Below, one piece after another: positions 1 to 8,854 of a DNA stretch of 64,000 nt. Both the position numbers and the translations under genes were made by a program. This DNA comes from Urechidicola croceus (lineage in GTDB: Bacteria; Bacteroidota; Bacteroidia; Flavobacteriales; Flavobacteriaceae), in NCBI GenBank assembly GCA_905181865.1, contig CAJIZG010000001.1, positions 186,001-250,000 of the forward strand. The letters are read 5' to 3'. Positions within the stretch are counted from its first letter, which is position 1. Every line of letters begins with the position of its first letter. The notes under the pieces are model-generated. The model did no database searches, had not been told where the DNA came from, and saw nothing but the letters and a program-made list of their open reading frames with translations.

Positions 1-1233
1 AGTGAACTAGACAATTCTAAGACCATTACAAACATTACATTGGAGAAAACACCTTGCGATGTATTTCTAACTGGTCAATTGACGGATAAAAACACAGAAT
101 TACCTATTGTTAATGCCAAAATTTACCTCATTAATAAGGATTCACAAATTAAAGCGACGGCCACAAATTCTTCTGGTATATATTCCTTTAAAGTAGATTG
201 CGAAGAAAACTATAAAATCAACACCGACAAATATGGTTATGAAGACGGATTATTTAATTTTAAATCAGGATCTAATAATAGTGTGGTTGCGTTAAACTCC
301 GCTATTACTCGTCTTAAATGTCGTCAAATTGTAAATGGTAAAATCACCAACCTAATAGATGGTAATGAGATTATTGGAGCCAAAGTTGAACTCATCAATT
401 CAAAAGGAATACTTGTACAATCTGTAGGTGCCAATACAAATGGAAATTTTCATTTCAATATAGATTGTAGTGAAAAATATACTTTACGAGTGTCTAATGA
501 CAATTATATAACAGCTACTTCTAAATTTAAATCAAATGAGATTGATAGACAAATTCAAAGATTGGACTTTGCATTAACATCCAATATCTGTAAACAAACG
601 ATTACTGGTACTGTAATTAATTTTAAATCGAACAAATTCATGTCAAATGTAATCGTAGACTTAGTAAAAGATAATTCTATTCTTAGTTCTGTAAAAACTA
701 ACGAATTAGGTTTCTTTGAGTTTTATGTTGATTGCAATGAAAATTATGAAGTAGCTACTCGAAAGTCTAATTATTTTCCAGAATTTAAATCTGTGGTGAC
801 AAACAACATAAACAATAATAAAAGTGAACTCATATTATCTTTAGAAAGTAAACTTGATTTTGAAATTGTACGTAATCAAAAAATGATACTGACAGGTGAT
901 ATCGATTTTGAATTGAATCAGTCTGAAATAAGAGAAGACGCTGCAATTGAATTGAATAAAATTACCAGTGCGATGAGTAAAAACAAGAATATTAATGTAT
1001 TCATTGGGGTGCATACCGATAGTCGGGCCCCAGATAATTATAATCTGACTTTGTCTAAAGAAAGAGCGCAGTCTATAGTAACGTTTATCATTTCCAAAGG
1101 TATTAATAAGAAGCGATTGTCTGCCGAAGGACACGGAGAAACTAAACTTTTGAATGGCTGCTCTAATGGCGTTAAATGTAGTGAATCAGAACATTTAATA
1201 AACAGACGAATAGAATTCATTGTCAACGAATAA
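1..1233 (+). CDS. OmpA-family outer-membrane protein with carboxypeptidase-regulatory-like repeats (5' partial)
   Basis: The frame is already open at base 1, so the true start lies left of the window and about 410 codons are seen. Three successive repeats of about 90 residues resemble carboxypeptidase-regulatory-like beta domains; each ends in an Asp-Cys-x-x-x-Tyr motif (DCEENY, DCSEKY, DCNENY). From about base 880 to the stop there is an OmpA C-terminal peptidoglycan-binding domain (HTDSRAPDNYN, LSKERA, AEGHGE, NRRIEF). Family knowledge: such proteins sit in the outer membrane/periplasm and tether it to peptidoglycan; in Flavobacteriia they often follow a porP/sprF-like gene, which cannot be checked here. 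A TTG 13 codons into the window would be a poor start because the preceding codons stay open. Confidence 0.85.
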   Translation, partial: SELDNSKTITNITLEKTPCDVFLTGQLTDKNTELPIVNAKIYLINKDSQIKATATNSSGIYSFKVDCEENYKINTDKYGYEDGLFNFKSGSNNSVVALNSAITRLKCRQIVNGKITNLIDGNEIIGAKVELINSKGILVQSVGANTNGNFHFNIDCSEKYTLRVSNDNYITATSKFKSNEIDRQIQRLDFALTSNICKQTITGTVINFKSNKFMSNVIVDLVKDNSILSSVKTNELGFFEFYVDCNENYEVATRKSNYFPEFKSVVTNNINNNKSELILSLESKLDFEIVRNQKMILTGDIDFELNQSEIREDAAIELNKITSAMSKNKNINVFIGVHTDSRAPDNYNLTLSKERAQSIVTFIISKGINKKRLSAEGHGETKLLNGCSNGVKCSESEHLINRRIEFIVNE

Positions 1234-1248
1234 AAACCTATAAAATCG

Positions 1249-1577
1249 ATAATTATCTTTGAAGAATTCTCAAAAGTTGACATAAGAATAGGTACAATTT
1301 TGGAGGTTACTAATTTTCTAAAAGCGCATAAATTAGCGTATCAGTTAAAAGTAGATTTTGGTAAGTTGGAAATTAAACACACTCGTGCTCAAATAACCAC
1401 TCTTTACTCAAAAGACGAATTAATAGAGAAAAAAATATAGCAATTATTAATTTTAAAGAAAAGAAAATTGCGAATTTTAGAAGTCAAGTGTTACTTTTGG
1501 GTATTCAAATTGGATCAAATGTCTTTTTACTACAGTCCTCCAAAAAGAATATCACAAATAGAGAACAAATTTGTTAG
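1249..1577 (+). pseudogene. csaA-like tRNA-binding-domain protein, frameshifted remnant
   Basis: Reading from about base 1249 gives a protein resembling CsaA (small OB-fold tRNA-binding/export chaperone family): FEEFSKVDIRIGTILEV, then RAQITTLYSKDEL, interrupted by TAG at 1438-1440. Shifting frame at that point restores the second half: AIINFKEKKIAN, then VLLLGIQIGSNVFLLQ, ending NREQIC and TAG at 1575-1577. The summed length (about 109 residues) equals an intact CsaA. The break looks like a single missing base near 1436-1440. No ATG precedes the conserved start (codons ATA-ATT-ATC), so the start seems lost as well. It follows the OmpA-family stop directly in the same frame. I infer a recent pseudogene; a sequencing error alone would not explain the missing start. 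Confidence 0.75.
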
Positions 1578-1581
1578 ATTT

Positions 1582-2046
1582 ATGATTAAGCCTGTATTTA
1601 AATTTAATGTGATTCTCTGTTTTCTTATTCTTATAAATTGCTCTGGTAAAAAAGACCTTGTAAACGACAAAACTGAAATTACTTTTGATAAAATAACAAG
1701 CCAATCACATGGTGGGAATCTAGAAGAAAATTTCATATTCGTAAAATCTAATGACGCACTCAAAAAAATATTTGCACAACTTAATATCGCAAGAAAACCA
1801 GGTATCCCTTTGCCTATGATCGATTTCAATAAGGAAAGTGTTATTGTTTTATTTATGGGCCAGCAAAATTCTGGAGGGTATACTATTTTATTAGAATCTG
1901 CAAAATATAATAACACTGGCATTTTACAATTATTCGTAAAGGAAACCAAGCCCAGTGGTATGTCAACTATGGCTATTACGCAACCTTATACCATCTATAA
2001 AATTCACAAACCTCTTGAAAAGGTCAACTTTGTAAAAATAGACTAA
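1582..2046 (+). CDS. lipoprotein with PrcB-like C-terminal domain
   Basis: A 154-residue protein. The start chosen is ATG 1582, which gives a classic lipoprotein signal (MIKPVFKFNVILCFLILINC, lipobox LINC then SGKK). An upstream in-frame ATG at 1468 is rejected because those 38 codons are the out-of-frame translation of the csaA remnant. The C-terminal half (QQNSGGYTILLES, VKETKPSGM, TQPYTIYKI) resembles the PrcB C-terminal domain, named from a Treponema protease-complex subunit; its biochemical role in Bacteroidetes is unknown. Five bases separate its stop from the next gene, so co-transcription with the oxidoreductase is likely. Location is inferred to be membrane-anchored and periplasmic. 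Confidence 0.75.
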   Translation: MIKPVFKFNVILCFLILINCSGKKDLVNDKTEITFDKITSQSHGGNLEENFIFVKSNDALKKIFAQLNIARKPGIPLPMIDFNKESVIVLFMGQQNSGGYTILLESAKYNNTGILQLFVKETKPSGMSTMAITQPYTIYKIHKPLEKVNFVKID

Positions 2047-2051
2047 TATCA

Positions 2052-4952
2052 ATGACACAACCTTTAGAACAACTTAAATTAAATTTATCAGGAGAATTTT
2101 TTTTTGATAAATTACATACATCAATTTACGCTACAGATGCTTCTGTTTACAGAATGACACCAACGGCTGTAGCATATCCAAAATCGGTAGATGATCTTAA
2201 AATATTAATTGCACATGCCAATCAAAATGACACTACGCTAATTCCAAGAACAGCTGGAACTTCATTAGCGGGGCAATGTGTTGGTAATGGTATCGTTGTG
2301 GATGTGTCAAAATACTTCACGAAAATCATCTCTGTTGATAAAGCTTCAAAAACGGTAACTGTTCAACCTGGAGTTATTCGCGATGACTTAAATTTATATT
2401 TAAAACAATTCGGATTATTCTTTGGGCCTAATACTTCAACATCAAATAGATGTATGATTGGAGGAATGGTAGGTAATAATTCATCTGGTACGACTTCTAT
2501 AAAATATGGCGTTACAAGAGAAAAACTAATTAATCTTAAAACAATTTTATCGGATGGGTCGGAAGTTGAATTTTCTTCTATCTCTTCTGAAGCGTTTATT
2601 CGAAAATCCAAATTAAATTCATTGGAAGGGTCTATTTATAAATTCATCCACCAAGAACTTTCCAATACCGCTATTCAGGAAGAAATTAGAAAACAATTTC
2701 CTAAAAAAACGATTCATCGAAGAAATACAGGATACAATATTGACACCTTTTTAAAATCAGAATTATTCGGTGGGAACGAAGAGCAACTCAATCTTTGTGA
2801 ATTACTCTCTGGGAGTGAAGGTACACTCGCTTTCACCACAGAAATAACACTTCAATTAGATGACTTACCACCAAGTCATAGTGTTATGGTCGCTGCACAT
2901 TTTGAAAGTGTTCAAGAGAGCATGGAAGCGGTCGTTATTGCTATGAAACACGATTTATACCTCTGTGAATTGATGGATAAAACCATTCTAGACTGTACTA
3001 AAAGTAATAGAGAACATGTAAAAAATCGCTTTTTTATAGAAGGTGATCCAAAAGCAGTATTAATGTTAGAATTATCTGCAACTACTTTGGAAAATGTACA
3101 ACAACAAGCAAATACTCTTATTGAAGATTTAAAAAATAACAATTACGGATATGCTTTTCCAAAATTGACCGGTATCGAAATTGAAAAAGCCTTCAACTTA
3201 AGAAAAGCTGGATTGGGGCTGCTTGGAAATATCATCGGTGACAACAAAGCGGTTGCGTGTATTGAAGATACTGCGGTACAATTAAATGATCTCCCCCGCT
3301 ATATTTCTGAGTTTTCACAAATGATGAAAGAATTTAAACAAGAAGCGGTTTATTATGCACATGCCGGTGCTGGAGAATTACATCTTCGTCCGATATTAAA
3401 TTTAAAAAAGAAAAAAGATGTTAAACTCTTTAGAAAAATTACTTTAAAAACAGCGCTTTTAGTAAAAAAATATGGAGGTTCTTTTAGCGGAGAACATGGT
3501 GACGGAATTGTTCGAGCAGAATTCATTCCCATTATGATAGGAACTAAAAACTACGAACTTCTTCAAAGACTTAAAAAGACTTTTGACAAAAATAACGTCT
3601 TTAATAAAGGTAAAATTACAGATCCTTTTTTGATGGATACATCGTTACGATATGAAATAGAACGAGCTGAGCCCAATATAGATACTGTCTTTGATTTCTC
3701 TGACTCACAAGGTATATTGCGCGCAACCGAAAAATGTAATGGCTCTGGTGACTGTAGAAAATCAGTAAGTGCTGGCGGTACTATGTGCCCAAGTTACCGA
3801 GGAACCAAAAATGAAAAAGATACAACTCGAGCCCGCGCTAATACCTTGAGAGAATTTTTAACAAATTCTGAAAAATCAAACAAATACAATCATAAAGAAT
3901 TAAAGGAGGTTTTTGATCTTTGTTTAAGTTGTAAAGCCTGTGCTAGTGAATGTCCAAGTAATGTTGATATTGCTGTATTAAAATCTGAATTTCTATACCA
4001 ATATCAAAAAGATAATAAACCAACTTTTAGAGATCGTTTATTTGCTTTCAATGCCAAATACAACCGAATTGGTAGTCGTTTTCCCCATATAACCAATTTT
4101 ATCTTACGTCAACCTATTGCTAAAAAAATCTTAGGAATTTCAATACATAGAACTATTCCACCGTTAAGTAATCAAACTTTTAAAAATTGGATTCAAAAAA
4201 ATAATAGTTCCATTAAAAGTACAAAAAGTACTATTTACCTGTTTTGTGACGAATTTACCAATTATAATGATATCCAAATAGGTATAGACACTTACACACT
4301 CTTAATCAAATTGGGGTATAACGTAAAAACCGTAGCGCACGAAGAAAGTGGAAGAAGTATGGTTTCAAAAGGTTTTTTAGATGAATTTAAGATAATAGCC
4401 AACAAAAATATTGCTATATTTAAAGATATAATAACCTCAGAAACACCCCTTATTGGAATGGAGCCAACTGCCATTCTAACTTTTAAAGATGAGTATCTTC
4501 GGATTGCAGACGACAAAGATTCGGCGAAAAGAATTTCGAATCATTGCTTTACTATTGAAGAGTTTATTCAAAAGGAAGTTAACATAAAGAAAATATCTCA
4601 ATCTCAGTTTACCAATGAACCGAAAAACATTAAAATTCATGGACATTGTCATCAAAAAGCATTGATAGGTATAGAACCCATATTTGCCATGCTTAATTTA
4701 CCGAAAAACTATAACGTATCAATTATAACAGCGGGATGTTGCGGAATGGCTGGTTCTTTTGGGTATGAAAAAGAAAAATATGATCTAAGTATGAAAATAG
4801 GAGAAGATTCTTTATTTCCTAAAATTAGAAATACCAATTTGGAAACAATAATTGCTACATCAGGTATAAGTTGTAAGCATCAAATTTTAGATGGAACAGG
4901 TAGAAAAACTACACATCCATCTACCGTTTTACTTCAAGCCTTAAAAGTATAA
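2052..4952 (+). CDS. FAD-binding and (Fe-S)-binding oxidoreductase, YdiJ/D-2-hydroxyglutarate dehydrogenase type
   Basis: A 966-residue, three-part flavoprotein. Residues about 40-270 form the FAD-binding type 4 domain (PRTAGTSLAGQ, GGMVGNNSSGTTS); about 270-540 the FAD-oxidase C-terminal domain (HAGAGELHLRP, FSGEHGDGIVRAEF near 476). A ferredoxin-like module follows, with cysteines at CNGSGDC...MCPSYR (about 561) and CLSCKACASECPS (about 623). The C-terminus carries a GHCHQKA motif (about 863) and AGCCGMAG (about 893), typical of CCG-type heterodisulfide-reductase-like domains. Length and order match E. coli YdiJ, which oxidises D-2-hydroxyacids (2-hydroxyglutarate or lactate) and passes electrons on through Fe-S clusters. 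Substrate cannot be fixed from sequence. Confidence 0.88.
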   Translation: MTQPLEQLKLNLSGEFFFDKLHTSIYATDASVYRMTPTAVAYPKSVDDLKILIAHANQNDTTLIPRTAGTSLAGQCVGNGIVVDVSKYFTKIISVDKASKTVTVQPGVIRDDLNLYLKQFGLFFGPNTSTSNRCMIGGMVGNNSSGTTSIKYGVTREKLINLKTILSDGSEVEFSSISSEAFIRKSKLNSLEGSIYKFIHQELSNTAIQEEIRKQFPKKTIHRRNTGYNIDTFLKSELFGGNEEQLNLCELLSGSEGTLAFTTEITLQLDDLPPSHSVMVAAHFESVQESMEAVVIAMKHDLYLCELMDKTILDCTKSNREHVKNRFFIEGDPKAVLMLELSATTLENVQQQANTLIEDLKNNNYGYAFPKLTGIEIEKAFNLRKAGLGLLGNIIGDNKAVACIEDTAVQLNDLPRYISEFSQMMKEFKQEAVYYAHAGAGELHLRPILNLKKKKDVKLFRKITLKTALLVKKYGGSFSGEHGDGIVRAEFIPIMIGTKNYELLQRLKKTFDKNNVFNKGKITDPFLMDTSLRYEIERAEPNIDTVFDFSDSQGILRATEKCNGSGDCRKSVSAGGTMCPSYRGTKNEKDTTRARANTLREFLTNSEKSNKYNHKELKEVFDLCLSCKACASECPSNVDIAVLKSEFLYQYQKDNKPTFRDRLFAFNAKYNRIGSRFPHITNFILRQPIAKKILGISIHRTIPPLSNQTFKNWIQKNNSSIKSTKSTIYLFCDEFTNYNDIQIGIDTYTLLIKLGYNVKTVAHEESGRSMVSKGFLDEFKIIANKNIAIFKDIITSETPLIGMEPTAILTFKDEYLRIADDKDSAKRISNHCFTIEEFIQKEVNIKKISQSQFTNEPKNIKIHGHCHQKALIGIEPIFAMLNLPKNYNVSIITAGCCGMAGSFGYEKEKYDLSMKIGEDSLFPKIRNTNLETIIATSGISCKHQILDGTGRKTTHPSTVLLQALKV

Positions 4953-5014
4953 TACAAAATCATTAATTTAGCATGTTAACTCTAGGAGTTACGCAATAAT
5001 TAATCAGCAAAATT

Positions 5015-6655
5015 ATGAAACTATTCAACACACCTCTTGAAGCTTTCTTACATTGGGAAAAGAATACTCCGAATAAAATATTTTTAAAACAGCCTTTTAA
5101 CAAAACGTTACATATTTACACATACAAAGAAGCAGGACAGGAAATTAGAAAAATAGCCGGTGCTATTCAGGCTCATAAACTACCAAATCAGAGCCACATT
5201 GCGTTACTTTCAAAGAATTGTGCACACTGGATCCTAGCTGATTTAGCAATTTTAATGACTCATAATGTTTCAATCCCTGTTTATCCTTCTTTAAATTCAA
5301 CAGCAATCAATCAAATTCTCGTTCATAGTGAGTCTAAACTTATAATTTTAGGTAAGCTCGATACTTACGAAGAACAAAAACAAGGTATTCCTGATATTCC
5401 AAAAATTAGTGTCAATCTATTTGGTGTCAATGATGGTGAATCTTGGGAAAACATTGTTTTATCTAATGCTCCAACTACTGATATCTCCCCATCAAAACCA
5501 GATGACTTACATACTATTATTTACACATCGGGTACTACAGGTATTCCTAAGGGTGTAATGCATACGGTTGGTAATTTTATGAATAGCATTAACACCATAG
5601 GTCCCTTATTATCGCTTAAAGACCATTCTAGATTTTTTTCATATTTACCACTGTCTCATATTGCAGAGCGTGTTATTTCCGCTTTTGCACTTACCATTGG
5701 TGGTCAAATTAGTTTTACAGAATCTTTGGAAACTTTTGCGGCTGATTTGGACGCTACCCAACCACATACTTTTTTTGCGGTACCAAGAATTTGGACAAAA
5801 TTTCAAGAAAAAATATTAGAAGCCCTCCCTCAAAAAAAATTAAATTTATTTTTAACAATTCCTATTCTTAATAACATTGTAAAAAATAAACTCAAAAAGA
5901 AAATTGGATTAAAAGAAAGTGTAATTTCAATTTCAGGTGCGGCTCCATTAGCAAAAGAAGTTATGGAGTGGTATCAAAAAATTGGTGTTGAAATTTTACA
6001 AGTTTATGGTATGACAGAAGACTGTTGTATTTCGCATTTTAGTTTGCCAAATCAAAATAAAATAGGTGCCGTAGGTAAAGCCTTGCCCGGCGTACAAATT
6101 AAACTTTTGCCGGATGGAGAGATTCTAATTAAAAACCCTTGCCTCATGAAAGGTTATTTTAGAAATCCAGAAATCACATCAGAAGTTTTGACTACCGAAG
6201 GTTATTTTCGTACAGGGGATATTGGAGAGTATGATCATCATGGCTATTTAACTATTACTGGTCGTGTTAAAGATCAATTTAAAACCGACAAAGGAAAATA
6301 TATTTGTCCTTCCCCTATAGAGTTGCAACTAGCAGATAATAATAATGTGGAACAATTATGTGTTGTGGGAACTGGTATTCCGGAACCCATAGCATTAATA
6401 GTCCTTTCTCAAAGAGGAAAACAAAAAGATCCAAAAGTCTTGGAAGTGGAATTGTTTGACACTATAAAAATAGTGAATTCTAGTTTAGAAAAACATGAAT
6501 ACATTCGGAAAGTAATAGTGATGAAGGAAGACTGGACTTTGGATAACGGTCTCATGACTCCAACCTTAAAAGTTAAACGAAATCGAGTAGAAAAGATTCA
6601 TAGAGAATATTATAAATCTTGGTTTGAATGTGATGACAAATTAATTTTTGAATAG
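5015..6655 (+). CDS. AMP-dependent long-chain acyl-CoA synthetase
   Basis: A 546-residue member of the ANL adenylating superfamily, nearest in appearance to long-chain fatty acid:CoA ligases (FadD15/FAA type). Visible motifs: the phosphate loop YTSGTTGIPKG (residues about 169-179), the fatty-acid-ligase stretch LSHIAERV, QVYGMTED (about 329), and YFRTGDIGEYDHHG...GRVKDQFK near 400-425. The C-terminal lid with the probable catalytic lysine is in TPTLKVKR (about 515-522). It would activate fatty acids to acyl-CoA through an acyl-adenylate at the cytoplasmic membrane face. It is shorter than the 590-660 residues common in this subgroup. The adjacent CoA-type Nudix hydrolase and acyltransferase suggest a lipid/CoA-linked run, though gaps of 40-60 bases allow separate promoters. 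Confidence 0.85.
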   Translation: MKLFNTPLEAFLHWEKNTPNKIFLKQPFNKTLHIYTYKEAGQEIRKIAGAIQAHKLPNQSHIALLSKNCAHWILADLAILMTHNVSIPVYPSLNSTAINQILVHSESKLIILGKLDTYEEQKQGIPDIPKISVNLFGVNDGESWENIVLSNAPTTDISPSKPDDLHTIIYTSGTTGIPKGVMHTVGNFMNSINTIGPLLSLKDHSRFFSYLPLSHIAERVISAFALTIGGQISFTESLETFAADLDATQPHTFFAVPRIWTKFQEKILEALPQKKLNLFLTIPILNNIVKNKLKKKIGLKESVISISGAAPLAKEVMEWYQKIGVEILQVYGMTEDCCISHFSLPNQNKIGAVGKALPGVQIKLLPDGEILIKNPCLMKGYFRNPEITSEVLTTEGYFRTGDIGEYDHHGYLTITGRVKDQFKTDKGKYICPSPIELQLADNNNVEQLCVVGTGIPEPIALIVLSQRGKQKDPKVLEVELFDTIKIVNSSLEKHEYIRKVIVMKEDWTLDNGLMTPTLKVKRNRVEKIHREYYKSWFECDDKLIFE

Positions 6656-6709
6656 ATTGAATTATAATTTATCAAAAACATATGCGTTTCATTTTAAATA
6701 AAATTAGAA

Positions 6710-7342
6710 ATGAAATTTCAAGATTTTATATCAAACATATGCCCTATTCAAAACGCAGCATTGGGAGGTTTACCAGCGCATCTCAAAATGGCTCCGAATG
6801 AACGAAGGCAATTATCCGAAGGAAAAATAAAAGCAAGAAATCCAAAACAAGCGGCTGTATTGTCATTATTTTATCCAGACAATCAAGAGCAAACTCGTTT
6901 TCTATTAACCCTTCGCGCAAGCTATAAGGGAGTTCATTCTGCTCAAATCAGTTTTCCAGGTGGTAAAAAAGACAAAAATGATACTAATAGTGAACACACT
7001 GCACTTCGAGAAACCTATGAAGAAGTGGGGATTGAAAAAAATAAAGTTGAAATTATAAAACAACTTACACCCGTTTATATTCCACCGAGTAATTTTTTAG
7101 TAGTGCCATTTATGGGTTTCCTAAAAGAAGTCCCTGTTTTTACTAAAAACAATGAGGTTGAAACACTTATAGAAGTAAAACTATCTGAGTTACTTGATGA
7201 AAAAAATGCGATCGTAAAAAATATATCCGCGTCCTACATGGACAATATAGACATACCGTGCTTTAAACTAAATAATTACATTATTTGGGGAGCCACAGCC
7301 ATGATATTGAGTGATATCAAATATATAATTAAGACCTTATAG
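6710..7342 (+). CDS. Nudix hydrolase, CoA diphosphatase (NudL/PCD1) type
   Basis: A 210-residue protein with a full Nudix box at residues about 83-107 (GGKKD...ALRETYEEVGI; G-x5-E-x7-REUxEExGU pattern). Just before it, LLTLRASYKGVHSAQISFPGG fits the CoA-pyrophosphatase signature seen in NudL, YeaB and yeast PCD1, which cleave CoA and acyl-CoA to 4'-phosphopantetheine derivatives and 3',5'-ADP. The N-terminal LPAHLKMAPNERR also matches that subfamily. Function is therefore turnover of CoA or acyl-CoA in the cytoplasm, in keeping with the acyl-CoA synthetase upstream. Confidence 0.85.
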   Translation: MKFQDFISNICPIQNAALGGLPAHLKMAPNERRQLSEGKIKARNPKQAAVLSLFYPDNQEQTRFLLTLRASYKGVHSAQISFPGGKKDKNDTNSEHTALRETYEEVGIEKNKVEIIKQLTPVYIPPSNFLVVPFMGFLKEVPVFTKNNEVETLIEVKLSELLDEKNAIVKNISASYMDNIDIPCFKLNNYIIWGATAMILSDIKYIIKTL

Positions 7343-7385
7343 TGTTTATTTATTTTGTAATATTGCATTCTTAATTTAGAAAACT

Positions 7386-8195
7386 ATGGGGCTTTTTAAA
7401 AGAAATCCTTTTGGACATATATTATTCATAAAAAAATGGATGATTCGAATTTTTGGTGTCATATCACATGGCCGCTATCAAAGATTCAATGACCTTAAAA
7501 TTGAAGGTTCAGAAATTATTAGGGATCTTCCACATAATAATGTCTTATTTGTTGCCAATCATCAAACTTACTTTGCAGATGTTGCTGCCATGCTACATGT
7601 CTTTAACGCTTCATTAAAAGGGCGGGTTGATACTCTTAAGAACGTTGGATATCTCTGGAACCCAAAATTGAATATTTATTATATCGCAGCATCTGAAACG
7701 ATGAAAGATGGATTGCTTCCGAAAATTTTTGCATATATAGGTTCTATTTCCATTCAGCGAACATGGAGAAGCGAAGGGAAAGATATTAACAGACAAGTAA
7801 AAATGTCTGATATTACAAATATTGGTACAGCCTTAAATGATGGCTGGGTTATTACCTTCCCTCAAGGAACTACAACTCCTTTTAAACCAATTAGAAGAGG
7901 AACAGCACATATCATAAAGACCTACAAGCCTATTGTAATACCTGTTGTAATTGATGGTTTTAGAAGATCTTTTGATAAAAAGGGATTGCTCATTAAAAAA
8001 CGTGGCGTATTACAATCTTTAGTCATTAAAAAGCCGTTAGATATAGATTATGAGAACGATGATTTCGCCAAAATTGTTTCTCAAATGGAAATGGCTATTG
8101 AACAGCACAAATCATTTTTAAAAGTCGTATCTGTTAAAGATTACCAAAAGTCTGAAGATGAATTGAACAAACAGCGAAAATTCTGGAGAGATTAA
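7386..8195 (+). CDS. PlsC-like lysophospholipid acyltransferase
   Basis: A 269-residue acyltransferase of the 1-acylglycerol-3-phosphate acyltransferase superfamily. Motif I is ANHQTYFAD (residues about 57-65) and motif III is FPQGTTTPFKP (about 157-167), with RRGTAHI following. It would transfer an acyl chain from acyl-CoA or acyl-ACP to a lysolipid at the inner membrane. The spacing in motif I reads H-x5-D rather than the canonical H-x4-D, a variation that may mark a subfamily. Start ATG 7386 leads into a basic, weakly hydrophobic N-terminus. It is the last gene of the rightward lipid/CoA set; the following 85 bases precede the convergent dps gene. Confidence 0.8.
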   Translation: MGLFKRNPFGHILFIKKWMIRIFGVISHGRYQRFNDLKIEGSEIIRDLPHNNVLFVANHQTYFADVAAMLHVFNASLKGRVDTLKNVGYLWNPKLNIYYIAASETMKDGLLPKIFAYIGSISIQRTWRSEGKDINRQVKMSDITNIGTALNDGWVITFPQGTTTPFKPIRRGTAHIIKTYKPIVIPVVIDGFRRSFDKKGLLIKKRGVLQSLVIKKPLDIDYENDDFAKIVSQMEMAIEQHKSFLKVVSVKDYQKSEDELNKQRKFWRD

Positions 8196-8279
8196 GAATC
8201 TGCTTGATTTTTTTACATTTCCTTTCAGGTATAAACTTCAAACAGATTCTTTAGTACGTATAAAGTGGGTGAAAAATTT

Positions 8280-8750
8280 CTAACTTAACCAAGACTTTAG
8301 CATCCAAATTGTTTTTTCTTGTTCCGTTATAAAGTCACTCATCATTGAATTTGTTCCTTCATCATTTCCATCATCGGAAAGCATTAGAACTTCTCTTTCC
8401 AGTTCCAATAATTTTGACAACGTATTTGAAATTAATTTCACAGCTTCAACATCCTGTGTAATATCTTTTCCTATCGGTACAACGGCTCTAGATGTATAAT
8501 CACTAAAAGTATGAAGTGGTACTCCTTGTAAAGTAAGAATTCGCTCTGCAATAAGATCAATCTTCTCTTGAGAGTCTGTATAGTATTCTTCAAACTTTAC
8601 ATGCAACTCAAAAAAAGATTTTCCCTTAATATTCCAATGCAAGCCTCTTAAACTTTGATAATACACTTGGAAGTTTGATAAAAGAATATTTAATTTTTTT
8701 ACCGTTTCTGTGTTTTTCTCTACATCTAATCCTAAAATTGTTCTTTTCAT
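8280..8750 (-). CDS. dps: Dps-family DNA-protecting ferritin
   Basis: A 156-residue Dps/DpsA protein (start ATG at 8750-8748; the frame extends further upstream but that part overlaps the promoter and oxyR region). Ferroxidase-site residues of Dps are all in place with the expected spacing: H38 (GLHWNIKG), H50 and E54 (ELHVKFEEYY), D65 and E69 (KIDLIAERI). Dps dodecamers oxidise Fe(II) with hydrogen peroxide, mineralise iron and shield DNA. The gene is divergent from oxyR, its classic regulator, and a perfect TACTTTTG box lies 25 bases upstream of the start. Confidence 0.92.
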   Translation of the reverse strand: MKRTILGLDVEKNTETVKKLNILLSNFQVYYQSLRGLHWNIKGKSFFELHVKFEEYYTDSQEKIDLIAERILTLQGVPLHTFSDYTSRAVVPIGKDITQDVEAVKLISNTLSKLLELEREVLMLSDDGNDEGTNSMMSDFITEQEKTIWMLKSWLS

Positions 8751-8774
8751 TTTTATTTGTTTTAATTTATAATT

Positions 8775-8782
8775 CAAAAGTA
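8775..8782 (-). promoter_or_regulatory. -7 promoter box of dps
   Basis: On the minus strand this reads TACTTTTG, a perfect match to the Bacteroidetes TAnnTTTG box. No TTTG is found at the expected -33 position, which fits a promoter that needs an activator such as OxyR. Transcription would begin about 15-20 bases before the dps ATG. Confidence 0.5.
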
Positions 8783-8854
8783 TTGCAAATTTAAATCGAT
8801 AATATATAATTACAATTGATAGTTTTAATATCTTTATCATCAAAATTTATACAA

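Noticed and set aside
1468-1581. Extended start for the PrcB-like lipoprotein at ATG 1468
   Set aside because: These 38 codons are the out-of-frame translation of the csaA remnant; a proper lipoprotein signal begins at ATG 1582.
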